Assembly (NCBI GenBank): GCA_025677815.1
Contig: JAIXMP010000029.1
Location: forward strand, 558,001 to 622,000
Direction of reading: 5' to 3'
From: Phascolomyces articulosus
Taxonomy: Eukaryota; Mucoromycota; Mucoromycetes; Mucorales; Lichtheimiaceae
Length of the DNA: 64,000 nucleotides
Part shown: positions 45,783 through 59,100 of the stretch, in pieces
Numbering within the stretch: the first letter of the stretch is position 1
Layout of the letters: each line of letters begins with the position of its first letter
Made by a program: the position numbers and the translations under genes
Notes under the pieces: generated by a model
What the model was told of the DNA's origin: nothing
Databases searched by the model: none
The model's input: only the letters and a program-made list of their open reading frames with translations

Positions 45783-47232
45783 ATGACAACTTACCCAACT
45801 CATTGCGATCAGACACTTAATGGACATAAAGGGCCTGTTAGTCAAGTATGTTATAATAAATCAGGTCAATATTGTGTATCTGGAGGACGCGATCGAACTG
45901 TACGATTATGGAATCCTGCGACGGGCATGGAACTTCATAGTTACAATGGTCATGGTCGAGATGTACTTGGTGTTTCTGTGTAATTAATTGACCATATTTT
46001 TATGTCCTTTTTTTTTTACATTAAAAAAAACCATCAAAGTAAGCTCATGATAACTTTATTTTATAGATCGCCAGATAATGCTAAACTTGCAAGTTGTGGA
46101 GTTGATCGTGCAGTTATTTTATGGGATGTCGGAACAGGCGAGATCTTACGACGTTATACAGCACACTGGGAGGTGCGGAGGAAAAATATCAAATTTAAAT
46201 GATAAAAAAAAAAAAAGATAATGATACTGATACAATGGGTATTTCTCGATAAATAGCGAGTCAATAGTGTTGATTTCAATGAACAAGGGACAGTACTTGT
46301 CAGTGGTAAGTTGATATTGTATTAAAAAGTTGAAATACATTTATATCATCGAGCTCTGTCCAGAAGAGAAACACCTTAACAACAACTCTGAAAAAAAAAT
46401 CAATAGGGTCATTTGATGCGACCATTCGTATTTGGGATTGCCGGTAAAAAAAATAATAGTAAAATAATAAACATTTGACTTTAATTTCAACATTTTAAAA
46501 AGTTAAACGATTATATATTCCCATAGATCATCCAATTTTTCACCGATTCAGGTACTGGAAGACTGCAAAGATACGGTGATGTCAATTCACGTAAAGGATG
46601 TAGAAATTATAGCGGGTTCAACAGATGGAAAAGTTCGAACATATGATTTACGGAATGGAAGATTATCAGAAGATTATATTGGGCGTAAGGGTTTTTCCTA
46701 TTCAATGGGGGATACACTTGAAAGATGATGAAATGAAAAATAACTCATACGAAAAAAATAAAATAAATAGCGGCTATCACATCTGCACGATTTTCTAATG
46801 ATGGAAATTGTATCCTTGTAAGCACATTGGATGACACTGTACGACTTATGGATAAATCCAATGGCACATTATTGAATGAGTATGGTTTTTTTTTCTTTTT
46901 TTCTTTTTTTTAGTATAATATTTCTTATTATTATTAATGGGAAATATAATCATCTGTAAGAGAACTGACATGTATATTAATACGCTTTGAATATTAGGTT
47001 TACCGGACATATAAACAAGGATTTCAAAGTTGAATCTGTAATGTCAAATACAGATGCTTATGCGATCAGTGGATCAGAAAACGGTGAAATTTATATCTGG
47101 GATGTGCTTGAAGGAACAAAAGTGACAACGTTAAAATCACATGACTCTATTGTTTCCTCTGTTGACTATCACCCATCTGACGTTGCCATGGTAACAGCTG
47201 GTGATGATGGTATAATACGAGTTTGGAGCTGA
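45783..47232 (+). CDS. MORG1: WD40 scaffold MORG1/WDR83
   Basis: Seven exons (45783-45979, 46067-46172, 46257-46305, 46407-46443, 46527-46684, 46771-46879, 46998-47232) give 296 residues, near the family length of ~310. Seven WD-type blades can be followed: LNGHKGPVSQV...RDRTVRLWN, GHGRDVLGV...DRAVILWD, RVNSVDF...SFDATIRIWD, a divergent blade with GSTDGKVRTYD, AAITSARFS...DDTVRLMD, GHINKDFKVE...GEIYIWD and SHDSIVSSVDYHP...GIIRVWS. The degenerate fourth blade and the GHINKDFKVE sequence are typical of MORG1/WDR83. In animals the protein organises ERK signalling and also occurs in spliceosomes; the role in this fungus is inferred. Confidence 0.94.
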
Positions 47233-47423
47233 AACACACATAAACCTCTCACTTTCTATAAGCCATACATCTAGTTTGTTTCCCACTGTATTTTTTTGGG
47301 GAGAGGGAAAAATAGAAATGTTTTTTATATATGTAAAATATGCGTGTGTGTAAAATGATGCAATTTTTTTTAGAAGAAAAAAGAAATGAAGGAAGAGATA
47401 AAAAGATAAAAAAAAACACAAAA

Positions 47424-50400
47424 TTAAAATATGGTGCCTTTTCTGCTCTTAGAGCGTTTCTTTTTCTTTCTATTTTTCGATGATGATTGCACATTTGAGG
47501 TAGTTGTTCCCTCCTCATCTTGATTCTCCGGTGTGGCACTACCACTTTGTTGTGGTTCTTGCTCTTGCTCTTGCTCTTGTTGCTGACTGTTTTCCATTTC
47601 TGTTGGAGATGATACTATTTCATCTCGATTGGATTCTGGGACTGGTGGTTGAGTATTAATCTCTGGGACTATGCTAGTAGTTGTAGTTTTAGGGAGCACA
47701 GCAGCCGGTGAATTATGTGTTGTGGAAAAATTACCATTGATATGAAGTCCATTCGTTTCAGTATCGTTATCATCATGAAGCTGCTTTTGCCACATTTCAT
47801 AATAGACACCATCTTCGCCTTGTTTGATTAGCTCTTCGTGGTTTCCGGATTCGACAACACGTCCATCCTTAATTCTATATCGAAAAAAAATGAGTTTATA
47901 TTCCATAAAATGCACAACATCAAATAACTTCTACTTACACCAGAATAAGATCTGCATTAACTATCGTGGAAAGACGATGTGCAATAACAAGAGTTGTACG
48001 ATCCTTGGTCATGATAGACAAAGCTTGTTGGATTTGACGTTCAGTACCACTAACAAAAAACAAGTTAATATATCTTTTAAATTTCATAACCACATACTCA
48101 TATATTAAAAAAAACACCTACGTATCCAATGCACTCGTTGCTTCATCCAAAAGAATAATGGGTGGATCCTTCAAAATTGTTCTAGCAATGGCAACTCGTT
48201 GCTATATTCATCCAGTTAATATACAGATATATTTCTTCCTAACCCTTCATTTCAACATAAACACCGATTTATAATATACCTTTTCACCTCCACTAAGACG
48301 CAATCCACGTTCACCTACTCGTGTTTCATAACCTAATATATTGAACAATATTGAAAAAAAAACACCTTGATTATTAGTATTCTAGGACTTTCTTTATATC
48401 AACAAAATTAATAAATATAGCAGTTATTACCGTCAGGAAATTGAAGAATCTTGTCATGAATCTGAGCAGCTTTGGCTGCTTTAAAAATAGCATCCTCAGG
48501 TGCATTAAGGTTACCATATCCAATATTGTAAAGAACTGTGTCATTAAAGAGTACGGTGTCCTGTGGAACAACTCCGATATTGTGGCGTAACGACTCTTGA
48601 CGAACCTTCTTGATATCTTGACCATCGATGTAAATGTGTCCAGAATCAGGATCATAGAAACGGAATAAAAGGCGTAGAATAGTTGATTTTCTAAAGATAT
48701 ACAGCAAATCGTCCACATTAAGTATATTTAAATATATGTTCATACCTCAAAACATATTTATAATCAAATGTCCTTTAGTAACATACCCTCCACCTGAAGG
48801 ACCAACCAAAGCAACTGTAGCTCCCTTTGGAATGGAGAAAGATATGCCATTCAACGCAGTTTGTCGTGGATCATAACTGAAAGCGACATTATCTAACAAA
48901 GATCATCAAATAGGTATATGAATATTTTTCCAGCTTTGATAGTAATAGTGATATATTCTAGCATCATACCAAACACAACATGGCCATCTGTAACCGCTAA
49001 GTTCTTTGCTCCTGGTACATCTTTGACAGTTTGTTGTTCCTCAAAAAGAGCGAGCATCTTTTCCATATCAATAAAATTCGATTGGATCATACGGTAATAC
49101 GTTCCAAAAAAGTGTAACTATATATTACATTTACATCGATATTGAATCCACGTTAGATCAAAAAATGTATATTTGGACTCAATGAGAAAAAAAAAGTAGC
49201 AAAAAACTTACTGGAGTGTATAATTGCATCATATATATATTAAAGGTCACAAAGGCACCAGAGGTGAGACGACCTTGAGCGACTTCCCATGCAAATAAAA
49301 GACAACCAGCTAATAGACCTCCACTTATTACTGCGTTTTGTGCCAGGTTAAGAATGTTCAATGATGTGGAGCTTAACCAATCCGCCTTTTGATATTCAAT
49401 GACAGCATTTTTGTAACGATTAATCTCAAAATCTTCAGCACCATAATACTTTACTGTCTCAAAATTTAAAAGAGAGTCGACTGCTTTTGTACGTGCAGAA
49501 TTATCCAGTTCGATCATGGTACGACGATATTTCGTACGCCATTCAGTGAGTGAAATGGTCACAAACAAATACAAGGACATGGTAATAAACACAATCAATC
49601 CAAATGGCGGCGTAAATAAAGTAGCACATACAAACACGGCGACGACAATATTAGCTAGTGCTGGAAACACTTGGAATAAGATTTGAGATAACAATTGAAC
49701 AATACTGTTGGTGCCTCGATCCATCACACGAAGTACTTCACCAGTTTTGCGGTTGATATGGAACTGGAGTGAGAGACCGTGTAGATGGCTGAACATTTTC
49801 ACCGAAATTTCTCGCGTGGTGTACTGCCCAATTGGGATCCATAGCCAATTTTGAAGTGCTTGAATAAGACCAGACTATTATCCAAAATATGAAACACATT
49901 AACATCCTGTTTTTGGTTATTCCGATAAACAATTCCATATCTGAACTAGCAAAACAAATAACAAAAAAAAACATACTCCACCCTGCAAGAATCTAAGGCC
50001 GACATACACTAAAACTGCACCCCATGCAAATTTACCTATATGCCCACAATTGTTACTCAAATATTAGTTTTTAAAAACTTGGGAGAATTATTTTATCAGC
50101 TTACCTTTATCTTGTTCAAAACCATCCACGACTCGACCAATCGCCAGAGCAACCAATACATTGACGAATATTCCAGTAATCATTAATAAAAAGCATACAA
50201 CGACGAGCAACTGTAACCAAATCGATTTATGTGGCCAAATGTATGGAAGCAGCTTACGCATCTTTTGAAAAAAGTTTGAAAATGCACTCGGTTCCCCTTT
50301 CCGGGATGTTTCATCATGTCCTTCAGCTGCAGCTGTGGTGCCATATGTCTCTGTCGTCGCTGTTACACCCAACAAAGGTTCTCTTTCGCTTGCGTTATGC

Positions 50401-51119
50401 TGTCTTCGTGAAAACATTTGGATTACACACAACAAAACCGTCAATACCTCCATTACATAACGAACAATAAAAATACCAAGAAATATATAATCGTAGAGAC
50501 TGAAAATCGTTCCTATTTTTTTTTCATTTAATTATAAGTCTCTTTTTGTCTACAATAATAGATATGCATAAAGCCGTTTGTATATGTATATTTATAATGG
50601 ATTACCTGGTTTGGGACGAAGCATTCCCACAGTCCAGAGCCACCCAACCATAGTTTCGCCTAGCGCGGCAGCCATCCAAAAGATGTACTGAACCCAGTTC
50701 CATTCTCCAAACTTGTACGTTTCGTCCGTTAGACATACCATCCCAATAGTCCATGACAACCATGATACGGCAATATAATAAGCCAATACACTACTAGTCC
50801 ACTGGTGTTCAATAAAGGCCCGAGCAGTCAATACTACGGCGTCAGCAAGAAAAGTAACAAGAATCGTGACAGACATGGCTATAATGAGCCGAGATAATGG
50901 TGATAAACGCGATCTTTCATTCGATTGTCGCCATGGACTAGTTTGTGTAGACAGATAACGTCCAAGGCCAAAGATTATAATGATGGTCAATAATGCTGTT
51001 GGTGTAGTGAAAAGAGGAGTAGCCCACGTAAATGGACCAATTGAATAAAAAGGTGGAAATGGACTTGATGCTGAATCCATCTCTAATGGTGCTGGTGAGG
51101 CGTTTGTCAGCACCTCCAT
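47424..51119 (-). CDS. hmt1: ABC half-transporter, HMT1/ABCB6 type
   Basis: Eleven exons, complement(50606-51119, 50105-50512, 49977-50035, 49212-49874, 48970-49117, 48787-48892, 48431-48690, 48280-48332, 48122-48201, 47939-48049, 47424-47874), join in phase to 950 residues. An N-terminal extra membrane region (about five helices, residues ~30-200) precedes the six-helix ABC membrane domain ([20 protein letters not shown] is characteristic). The nucleotide-binding domain has Walker A GPSGGGKST (split by an intron), signature LSGGEKQR (split), Walker [13 protein letters not shown] and the H-loop in IAHRLST. This plan matches S. pombe Hmt1 and human ABCB6, which export phytochelatins, glutathione conjugates or porphyrin-like compounds into vacuoles or mitochondria. 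A C-terminal ~110-residue Gln/Glu/Ser-rich tail ends in a Lys/Arg cluster ([13 protein letters not shown]), unusual for the family. Confidence 0.94.
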
Positions 51120-51189
51120 TATTCCTAAGTTTCGCTTTTTTTTTTGGAGGGGAGAAGAGGGGAATAGGGAGAAAACGAAGGGAGGAAAA

Positions 51190-53945
51190 AAACCGAGCGG
51201 ACAAATGCTATTTAGAGCGGTGTACCACAGATATCGATATGCTGAGACTATGAGCCTTCAGTGGTTAGGGTTTTCTGAAGCTCTTGCTAAAACATTTTCC
51301 GATATTTTTCATTTCGACGTTAGTATAATGAACAAGAATTATTTTCAACAATAATATATAGTATCCTGTTATTAATACTTGTGTTTTTTTTTTTGGACAC
51401 TTTATAAATGGTTTTTTTATAGTAAGGTGAAACGTTGCGTAAAAACTTGGGTAAAGCTTTTTTTAAATACTTGGAAGTTGCTGCACTTGCCGAGCAAGAA
51501 CTTGTTGCTGTCAACAACCTTGTCACCCAAGAAAAGGGTTGTCCTGGATGCCCAATGGTAAATAGATATGTGATTAAATATAAAAGAAAGTATATAATAT
51601 ATAGGATCACAAAACAAACATTAATTATGTATAGAATTGTATTCTCATTGCATTGGATAGCAGCATGCAGCTGACCCGTCGCAAAGCCAAAGAAAATGAT
51701 GTTTAAAAAATATCAATTGAATAGTTACTTTTCTGCTGACCAATTCCACCATGTTTACGATCAGAAAAAAGAAATTAAGCATGATACATCTTTGGATTGT
51801 GAAAGTGATTTTAAAGCAATCAAAAATAAACCACACAGCCCTACTAATTGTCATGAAAAAGGATTAGTAGGAAGTATTTGTGCACGTCATGATATCCTAC
51901 TTGAATTCACCAATATATATCAACCAGGAGAGAAGTAAGTATTACCAGAAATACAAAGTAGCTACTTTTATATATAGTGTAAAGTATACACTTTTACTAC
52001 TGATAATAATGTACTGTCAATGTTTTTATTATCTAGTACATATATATGTTATAGGTTCATGTATGCTATTTCAATTATAGATGCTCTTCTCAATCAATAT
52101 CCTAGCATCAAAATCGATACTATCATGTATGATACTTGCTGTAGGGTTGAACCTACATTAAAGATGAATGTTAATGGTTATTTAGTATATGAACAGATAT
52201 TTTAAAAAAATACATTATACAGAATGCTTTATTATCTGAGGCACTTGAGTTTTATTTTGAGCATGAACTATGAATCTTTTACCTTTATTTTATTAGAGTG
52301 GCTATATAAAAGCATCTATTCATGTAAGTTGAATTATATATTAGTAAATCAAAAAAGCAATCAACCATTGCTCAATGATTTTTACGTACTTATGATAAAA
52401 TTGATATTCTTTTACAAACTTTTCCACTATTATATATATTGAATACCCAAAAGTTGACATTAATGTTGTTGCATACTAATATACTAGTTTTTAACATCAG
52501 CTCGAACATTATACTACTGGTCAAATATGATTAGAAACCAATACGCCATCCTACTTCATGAATATTCCCATTCAATAGCTATATAAGTCAAATGTCGAAT
52601 TTGTGATCTAATACAGCATTATGTATTTAATTAGGCAACGTTTGATAAATTAAACGAAAACGATACAAAGTTTTCGGTATCAGTATTTCATGCTTTCTCA
52701 CACAATATACAATGTCAAATCCGGTATAATCCACGTTACATGGAAGGGTTAGGTCTTAGTGATGGTGAAGGTATATTATGCGAGAATTTAATAATAGTAT
52801 TGCATTATATTTTTATGGTTTTTACATTTTATATGTCTACTATAATTCATTCCATAGAGATGGAGCGTCTTTGGAGTTGCCTTTCCAAATTCGTGACCCA
52901 AACGCGCCAAATGACAGCAAAAAATCGAATGCTGACTCTTTGTCATGCTATTGAGCATTTCAAAGCGATCCGCATCGCTGACCTGTGTAAGTTTTTTAGG
53001 GAAAAAATCAAATGTAATAGAAGAATACCATTTTCAATTTTCAAATTGGCATACACTTACACATATTTAAATACTTATTTGCAACCAAAATCCAGCGTCG
53101 TAAAAAAATATGCTAACAGATTGATAATCGACCATGCAAATATAAGTCTTCTTGAAGATATTAATACATTTCAAAATGGATGGAAGAAATTTGTTGTTTT
53201 GGTTAAAAGACAATACATTGATGAACGTAGTGATGAGGATAAACTCCGTGAAAAATACGTTTGTGCTCTTGATATCATTTATAGTGTAAAGTAAGTTTTT
53301 AATGACAGTACTAATTTACCATTACGCCTAAAAAATTTACAAAAATATTTTACAAAACAAATCAATTATTGATATTTTCCTGTTAACAAACCAACAATCA
53401 CCTACAAAGCCTGCCGAATGCTTAGAGATGCTGTGCAACTTTGCTCAATTTACAGATAAAGCTGCATATAAAAAAGCCGAAAAAGATGTGAAAGACATCG
53501 AAAAAAAAATTAAAAATTAAACAATGGGCTAAGGATTCTCCAGAATCCCAAACCTATCGAACAACTGTTCTAAAACGTACCAGTGAGGTCGCAAAAGCAA
53601 AGCTACAGGCAGTAATTGTTTTGCAAACAGTTGTTAAGGATTCGCTCCACAAACCTGGGAAATTAGGTAATAATTTTTGATATATAGATCAGGAGAAGAT
53701 AGGTTCTTAGTAAGGGGGTGGAAAAGAGAGAGAAATCATGGCACGTAATATTTATATATATTTATATATATATATGATATCAAGAAATAAATATATAGAC
53801 CATACCACAAGCTCGCAGATGCTCAAATCTGTAGAAAATACTTCAGAAAAAACCAAGAAGCATTTGAAAGAGTACATCCAGGCCTTTAGGTCTTTGCATT
53901 CTAATTTTGTCGGCATCAAGTACAGTGATGTTAGAATGTAAAAGA
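51190..53945 (+). pseudogene. Decayed KDZ-superfamily (Kyakuja-Dileera-Zisupton) transposase
   Basis: Fragments in the order expected of a KDZ transposase are scattered over three frames. They are: AEQELVAVNN with CPGCPM (51475-51555), QLTRRKAKEND (51669-51701), CESDFKAIKN then GLVGSICARHDILLEF (51799-51910), RFMYAISII (52053-52079), FHAFSHNIQCQIRYNPRYMEGLGLSDGEG (interrupted here into pieces, 52680-52772), MERLWSCLSKFVTQTRQM (52860-52913), and a C-terminal stretch with WAKDSP and AKAKLQAVIV (53520-53620). Frameshifts and stops separate the blocks, so it cannot work. A possible first piece (FRAVYHRYRYAET, ~51209-51247) begins 90 bp from the HMT1 start codon. Some gaps may be introns. I could not define terminal inverted repeats. 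Confidence 0.75.
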
Positions 53946-54883
53946 CGATCCGTTTTGGGACCTTCCAACTGGTCGGCTTTCAGTCGTCTTCTCTTCTCTT
54001 TGAGCGTACATGACGAAAAGAAAAGCAATTGAAGAAATCAACATATTGGAGGTAAAAAAAAAAAAAAATTAATTGCATCTTCAGGCCATAATAGATAATA
54101 TCCAAAAGACATCCAAAAGACAACGGTACTATTAAAAAAGTAGACTCTTCGGGAAATCCCTTTTTAAGACTTTACGCTGCCTTTCAAACAGTCGTTTTCT
54201 CTTCTCATTCGCTCCTCGCTACCAAAACTGCTATTCCGAAATAAAAACATTGGCTATCATGAAAAACCACAAAAAAGTTGTCTGCGGTAAGGGTTTTTAA
54301 AAAGCCCCATCGCTACTATGTGAAGTAGTGATTTTTTGGTATCAATCGAAAGCCATCATCTTCCTTTATATATGCTGGAATTCTCATAAAAATATCTTGC
54401 ATGGCTATAGCGTCAGAGGTGTATTTACAATTTTTTTTTATTAGTAAAATGCTTTTTCCACAGTCATCCCATTTAATACTTTAGTTGGTTGTCGGCTTTT
54501 TATACTATCGTCTGAAATAAAACTTCGATTCATCATGCATCAGAGAAAATAAAACCTATATAAAACCTATATAAAATCTCTTGAATCATTGATACTATTT
54601 TCATATATTTTTTTTCTTTCATTCTTTTTACGTACGATATCACACACTTATTATAATACATATATGTATACTATTCATCGTGTCTACTAACCGATTCACC
54701 ATGCCACAAAAAAAAAGAACACAGAAAAAAGCAAAAACAAACATCTATCAGATCCGTTTACAACCTAAGAAAATCCACTCTCCAATCTAAAAGAAAACCC
54801 GAAGTAATTAATATTTTATAAAACAAACCCTTTCATGTTCAATAGCAATAACAATAACATGTAAATAATAACTATAGGAAAAA
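53946..54883. other. Spacer between KDZ relic and Helitron ORFs, with tandem TATA-like repeat
   Basis: About 940 bp between element remnants. CCTATATAAAA occurs twice in tandem near 54553-54574, a possible core promoter for the following open frames. From about 54650 to 54800 a basic open stretch (Lys/Arg/Gln-rich) runs up to a GTAATT site and could be a first exon of the 54884 gene, but it lacks an in-frame ATG. The 5' end of the Helitron (TC) is probably in or before this stretch; I cannot place it. Confidence 0.5.
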
Positions 54884-55615
54884 TTGCAACAGCCATACTA
54901 CCCAAAACATTTTAAAACTTCTCCATCCTATACGTTACCTACAAATCAAAAATTATTAACCTATCCGCATAATAATCCTCCGCAACTGACAGCTTCTAAC
55001 ATCAATTCAATAAAATTACCAAAATATTGCTACAATCTTTTTCTTAAATCTCTCAATCCAACGAGTTCCAATCCAAATCATAAACTATTTATTCAACATA
55101 TACCACGTTTACCTACCTATGCCGATACATACTTAATTACCAATCCATTCGATAATTCATATTTTTGGTTTGATTTTTTTCAAGATTCACAAAATCCTTT
55201 CTTCATAAAGCCACCTCCAAACGCCATTGAAAAAGACCAGTCATTTAACACCGTCATCCATAATCTCAACCATGATGCTCATGATTTATCGTCGTTGTTC
55301 ATCTCTTCTGCTATTCATTCAGAAATTTTAACACCATTGAATGACATCTTGCATAACCTAAAAAAAATCTTAGAAACAACTGAAAAAGAAACTAACCCCG
55401 ATATAACCCTAAACAACGCCATTCAGAAGCTTTACAAAGATTTTTTTTCCATATTAACCTCTGTCACATCACCCCAAACTGCCACCCTCAAACATCTTCC
55501 TCTTGACCAATGTACCACATTGAAAAACCTATTAGAAACACTACAAAAAGTTCTTAAAAGCGACTATTTCCACCATATAAAATTAAATATAGCTCAATAT
55601 CATCATCACATTTAA
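54884..55615 (+). CDS. Unknown ~243-residue protein upstream of Helitron Rep/helicase
   Basis: A long uninterrupted frame starts right after a TATAG acceptor-like site (first codons GAA AAA TTG at 54878-54886), with no in-frame ATG at its beginning, so an upstream exon is likely. It is hydrophilic, rich in Pro, Asn, Leu, His and Thr, with blocks such as KLPKYCYNLFLKSLNPTSS, FDNSYFWFDFFQDSQNPFF and an amphipathic C-terminal half. No stops break it, unlike the Rep/helicase just downstream. It lies 46 bp from the next frame on the same strand and probably inside the Helitron, so it may be an accessory or captured gene. I recognise no domain. It could also be a single-stranded-DNA-binding helper, but nothing proves it. 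Confidence 0.5.
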   Translation: MQQPYYPKHFKTSPSYTLPTNQKLLTYPHNNPPQLTASNINSIKLPKYCYNLFLKSLNPTSSNPNHKLFIQHIPRLPTYADTYLITNPFDNSYFWFDFFQDSQNPFFIKPPPNAIEKDQSFNTVIHNLNHDAHDLSSLFISSAIHSEILTPLNDILHNLKKILETTEKETNPDITLNNAIQKLYKDFFSILTSVTSPQTATLKHLPLDQCTTLKNLLETLQKVLKSDYFHHIKLNIAQYHHHI

Positions 55616-55661
55616 AAACTTCCTTTTTATTTTTATTTTTTGCTGTACCTCTTTATTTATA

Positions 55662-56089
55662 ATGCCGTGTTCTGCATGCGGTAGTACGTCACACTCACGA
55701 AGAAGTTTTCATGGATGTCCTGCTAATCAATCTCAATCTTCAAATGATGGCTCCTTTGTTTTTGTGAATACCGTTTTCGAGACTACACCTACTTTTAGTA
55801 GTACTACTCCTAATAATGTGCCTCAACAACCTACCCAAGTCTTAGTCAATTCTATTGTTCCATCTACTCTTCCAAGTCGTCGTAGTTACCAACAGGCTTT
55901 TAATGATGATACATCAGTAATAAGCCCAAACGAGTATGTCTATTCCACTATATATATCTATTAGAATTAACTCACCATACTCCGCTAACAGGATATAACA
56001 TTATCAGTGAAGAGAAAGAATAACAAATAGTGATAATTAATGGGCATAATAGTGGGAATTATGGATAACCATGTTAAATAATTAGCATA

Positions 56090-56134
<45 letters not shown>

Positions 56135-59100
56135 CCTAATGAGAGTAAATTAATCTTTCTTTCCTCATTATATCAATATATCAATATTAATAAAATAGAT
56201 CAGCTTCACTGCTTCACCACTGGAACATAATAATAATTTACCTGCTTCGTCTGATGGTCCTACTTTTGCTGCTCGAATTCATCCTGATAATTATATTCCT
56301 TCTCATAACCTACAATCAAATATTCTTCCCAATGGTCGTCAAGATCTTGGTGAAATGAATGTTGTTTGTTCGTCCTGCAATGCAAAAATGTGGATTAGAG
56401 AAAAAAGTGCCGGTACCATTGCTGATCCGAAATTTTCTTTTTGTTGTAACAAGGGAAAAGTTTCTTTTACTCTACCTCCTCCTCCTCCCCCTAAGCTTCT
56501 GTCTCTCTTGCTTAATTTAGATGGCTCTTCTAAAGATTTTCGAAAAAAAATTCGCTTATATAATTCGGCTTTTGCTTTTGCTTCCATTGGAGCGCGGGTA
56601 CAGATACTACGAATCTTTCATATTTAAATTTTTCATTCCTACAATTGACATTTATTTCTTTGTTTTTAGTTTTATATTGATTAATCTCGCTTATTTATAC
56701 TTAAACTATGTTTTTACTGCTATATGAAATTAGTATGATGCAAACTTGGCAAATGAAAGACAAGGTGTCTATAGTTTTCGAGTGAATGGTATGATAACTC
56801 ATCGAATTGCAAAATCGTTACACCCACCGGATGGTATACAACCTGGCTTTTCACAATTTTATATCTATGATTCTGAATCGCAGATCCAACTGCGAAATAA
56901 TCTTTTTGGAGGGTTAAATGAAACAACATTACGCTCTTTACAAACCATGATTGACCGTGTAAACCCTTTGTCCCATATTTATCAACAAGCAGCTGATCGT
57001 CTTCAAATGAACCCTGAAGACAATTTTTCTATTATTATTCATTCCAATCGAACACCTTCCCGTGGCCATTATGGCCAATATTTAACTCCTACTTCTGCTG
57101 AAATTGCTGCTATTCTTCCTAATTATGGTTCTGTCGGGGCTTATCGTGATGTAGTTATTACAATCCGTGGTGGTGGTTTGATGCGTATTAATGAACAGCA
57201 TCCTTTATATGATCCTGCTCATTATGTACTTTTGTTTCCACGTGGTGAACAGGGATGGGCTACTCCATTACCAAATTCTTTACCAAATAATCAATGTGAG
57301 CTTTGATTTTCATATATTTGACCTATTTATGATGATTAAGCTGTATTGAGAGATAAAACAAAATTATAAGTTAATTTTTCTAAATTGAATATGATATTAG
57401 CAAATATATTCAATTTTGAATCTGATCCTAATAATGACGAATCCAATTCAACAACTCCTATGCGTTATTATGCCTTTCTACTTCACGATCGTGATAATTA
57501 CTATATTGTTTATTATCAGCGTCTTTTTCATCAATTTGTCGTTGATATGTGGGTCAAAGTTGAACAACATCGACTGGAATTTATACGACATAATCAAGCA
57601 TCTCTTCGGGCAGAAGTTTTGGATGGCTTAGAGATGCTATTGACGGTGAAATTGCTCGAAATATTGGATCCACTATACTTCTTCCTGCAACATTTATTGG
57701 AAGTCCACGAGATATGAATAGTAGATATCAGGATTCAATGGCAATTGTTAGGCATTTTTCAAAACCTGATCTATTTGTAACATTTACGTGCAATCCTAAT
57801 TGGATTGAAATTACACGTGCTCTCATACCAGGCCAAAAACCTACAGATCGCCCTGACTTAACTGCTCGAGTATTTCGTATGAAGGTAGCAAATGGAATTC
57901 ATTATGCCTTCTGCTGTATATTTTACTTTTTTTCTTATTCTTTTGATATTCCCTTTGTTATTATTTTTTTTAACTTACAGCTTAATGCATTGATGGATGA
58001 TTTAACAAAAAAACATGTTTTGGGAACTGTCGCTGCTCATATATCCGTTGTTGAATTTCAAAAACGTGGTTTACCGCATTGCCATATACTTTTAATTTTA
58101 TCTCCTGACTGTAAACCTTCCAGTCCGACTGATTATGATAATATTGTATCCGCTGAGATCCCTGACCCAGTTCAGCATCCTGCTGCTTATGCTACTGTCA
58201 CACGCAACATGATGCATGGTCCATGTGGCCCAACTTTTGTAGACTCTGCTCCTTGCATGGATCATGGAAATTGCTCTAAACGATATCCTAAAACATTTGT
58301 TGAGGAGACTACTGAAGCAGATGAAGGTGGATATCCTGTATATCGTCGACGTAATAACGGTAGAACAGTGATTGTAAACAGATCTGGACGACAATATACA
58401 TTGGATAATAGATGGGTTGTACCACATAATATCTACTTATGTACCAAATATGATGCTCATTTGAATGTAGAAATTTGCAACAATATTCGAGCTGTTAAAT
58501 ATCTTTATAAATATGTTTATAAAGGCCACGATCGAGCAATGATGTCTATGCGCCATCATCGAAATAATAATAACCCTAATCCTAACGATGAAGATGCTGT
58601 TACTGATGAGACTACTTTATATCAAGAAGCTCGATATGTTTCCGCATCTGAATCATTTTGGCGTATCTTTGGTTTTAAATTACATACACAGATACCATAT
58701 GTCCAAACTTTAGCTATACATTTACCAGGGCAACAAAGTATTTATTATCGTCCAAATCAACCTGTTCAACAAGTAATTGATCGTGCACGTTTAAAGATAT
58801 CTACATTAGATGCATATTTTGAATTAAATCGGTAGGTGTATAGGTGTATATAAATCACAATACTCCTTTCATCATATAGACTTTTTAATAGTACGTTAGG
58901 TTCATGCACAGTTTCTTAAAAACTTATGAAAGAAATATTATTAATTATTATTCTTATTGTTACTGTTATCGTCATTTAAAAGCAATGACCTTAATAACCG
59001 TGAATTATGTTACCATCAAATTCCCACTCGATACTCTTGGAATACATCCGGAAGACGAAATTACTGGAATGCACGAACACGGTCGACTGCTTCTGTTGGT

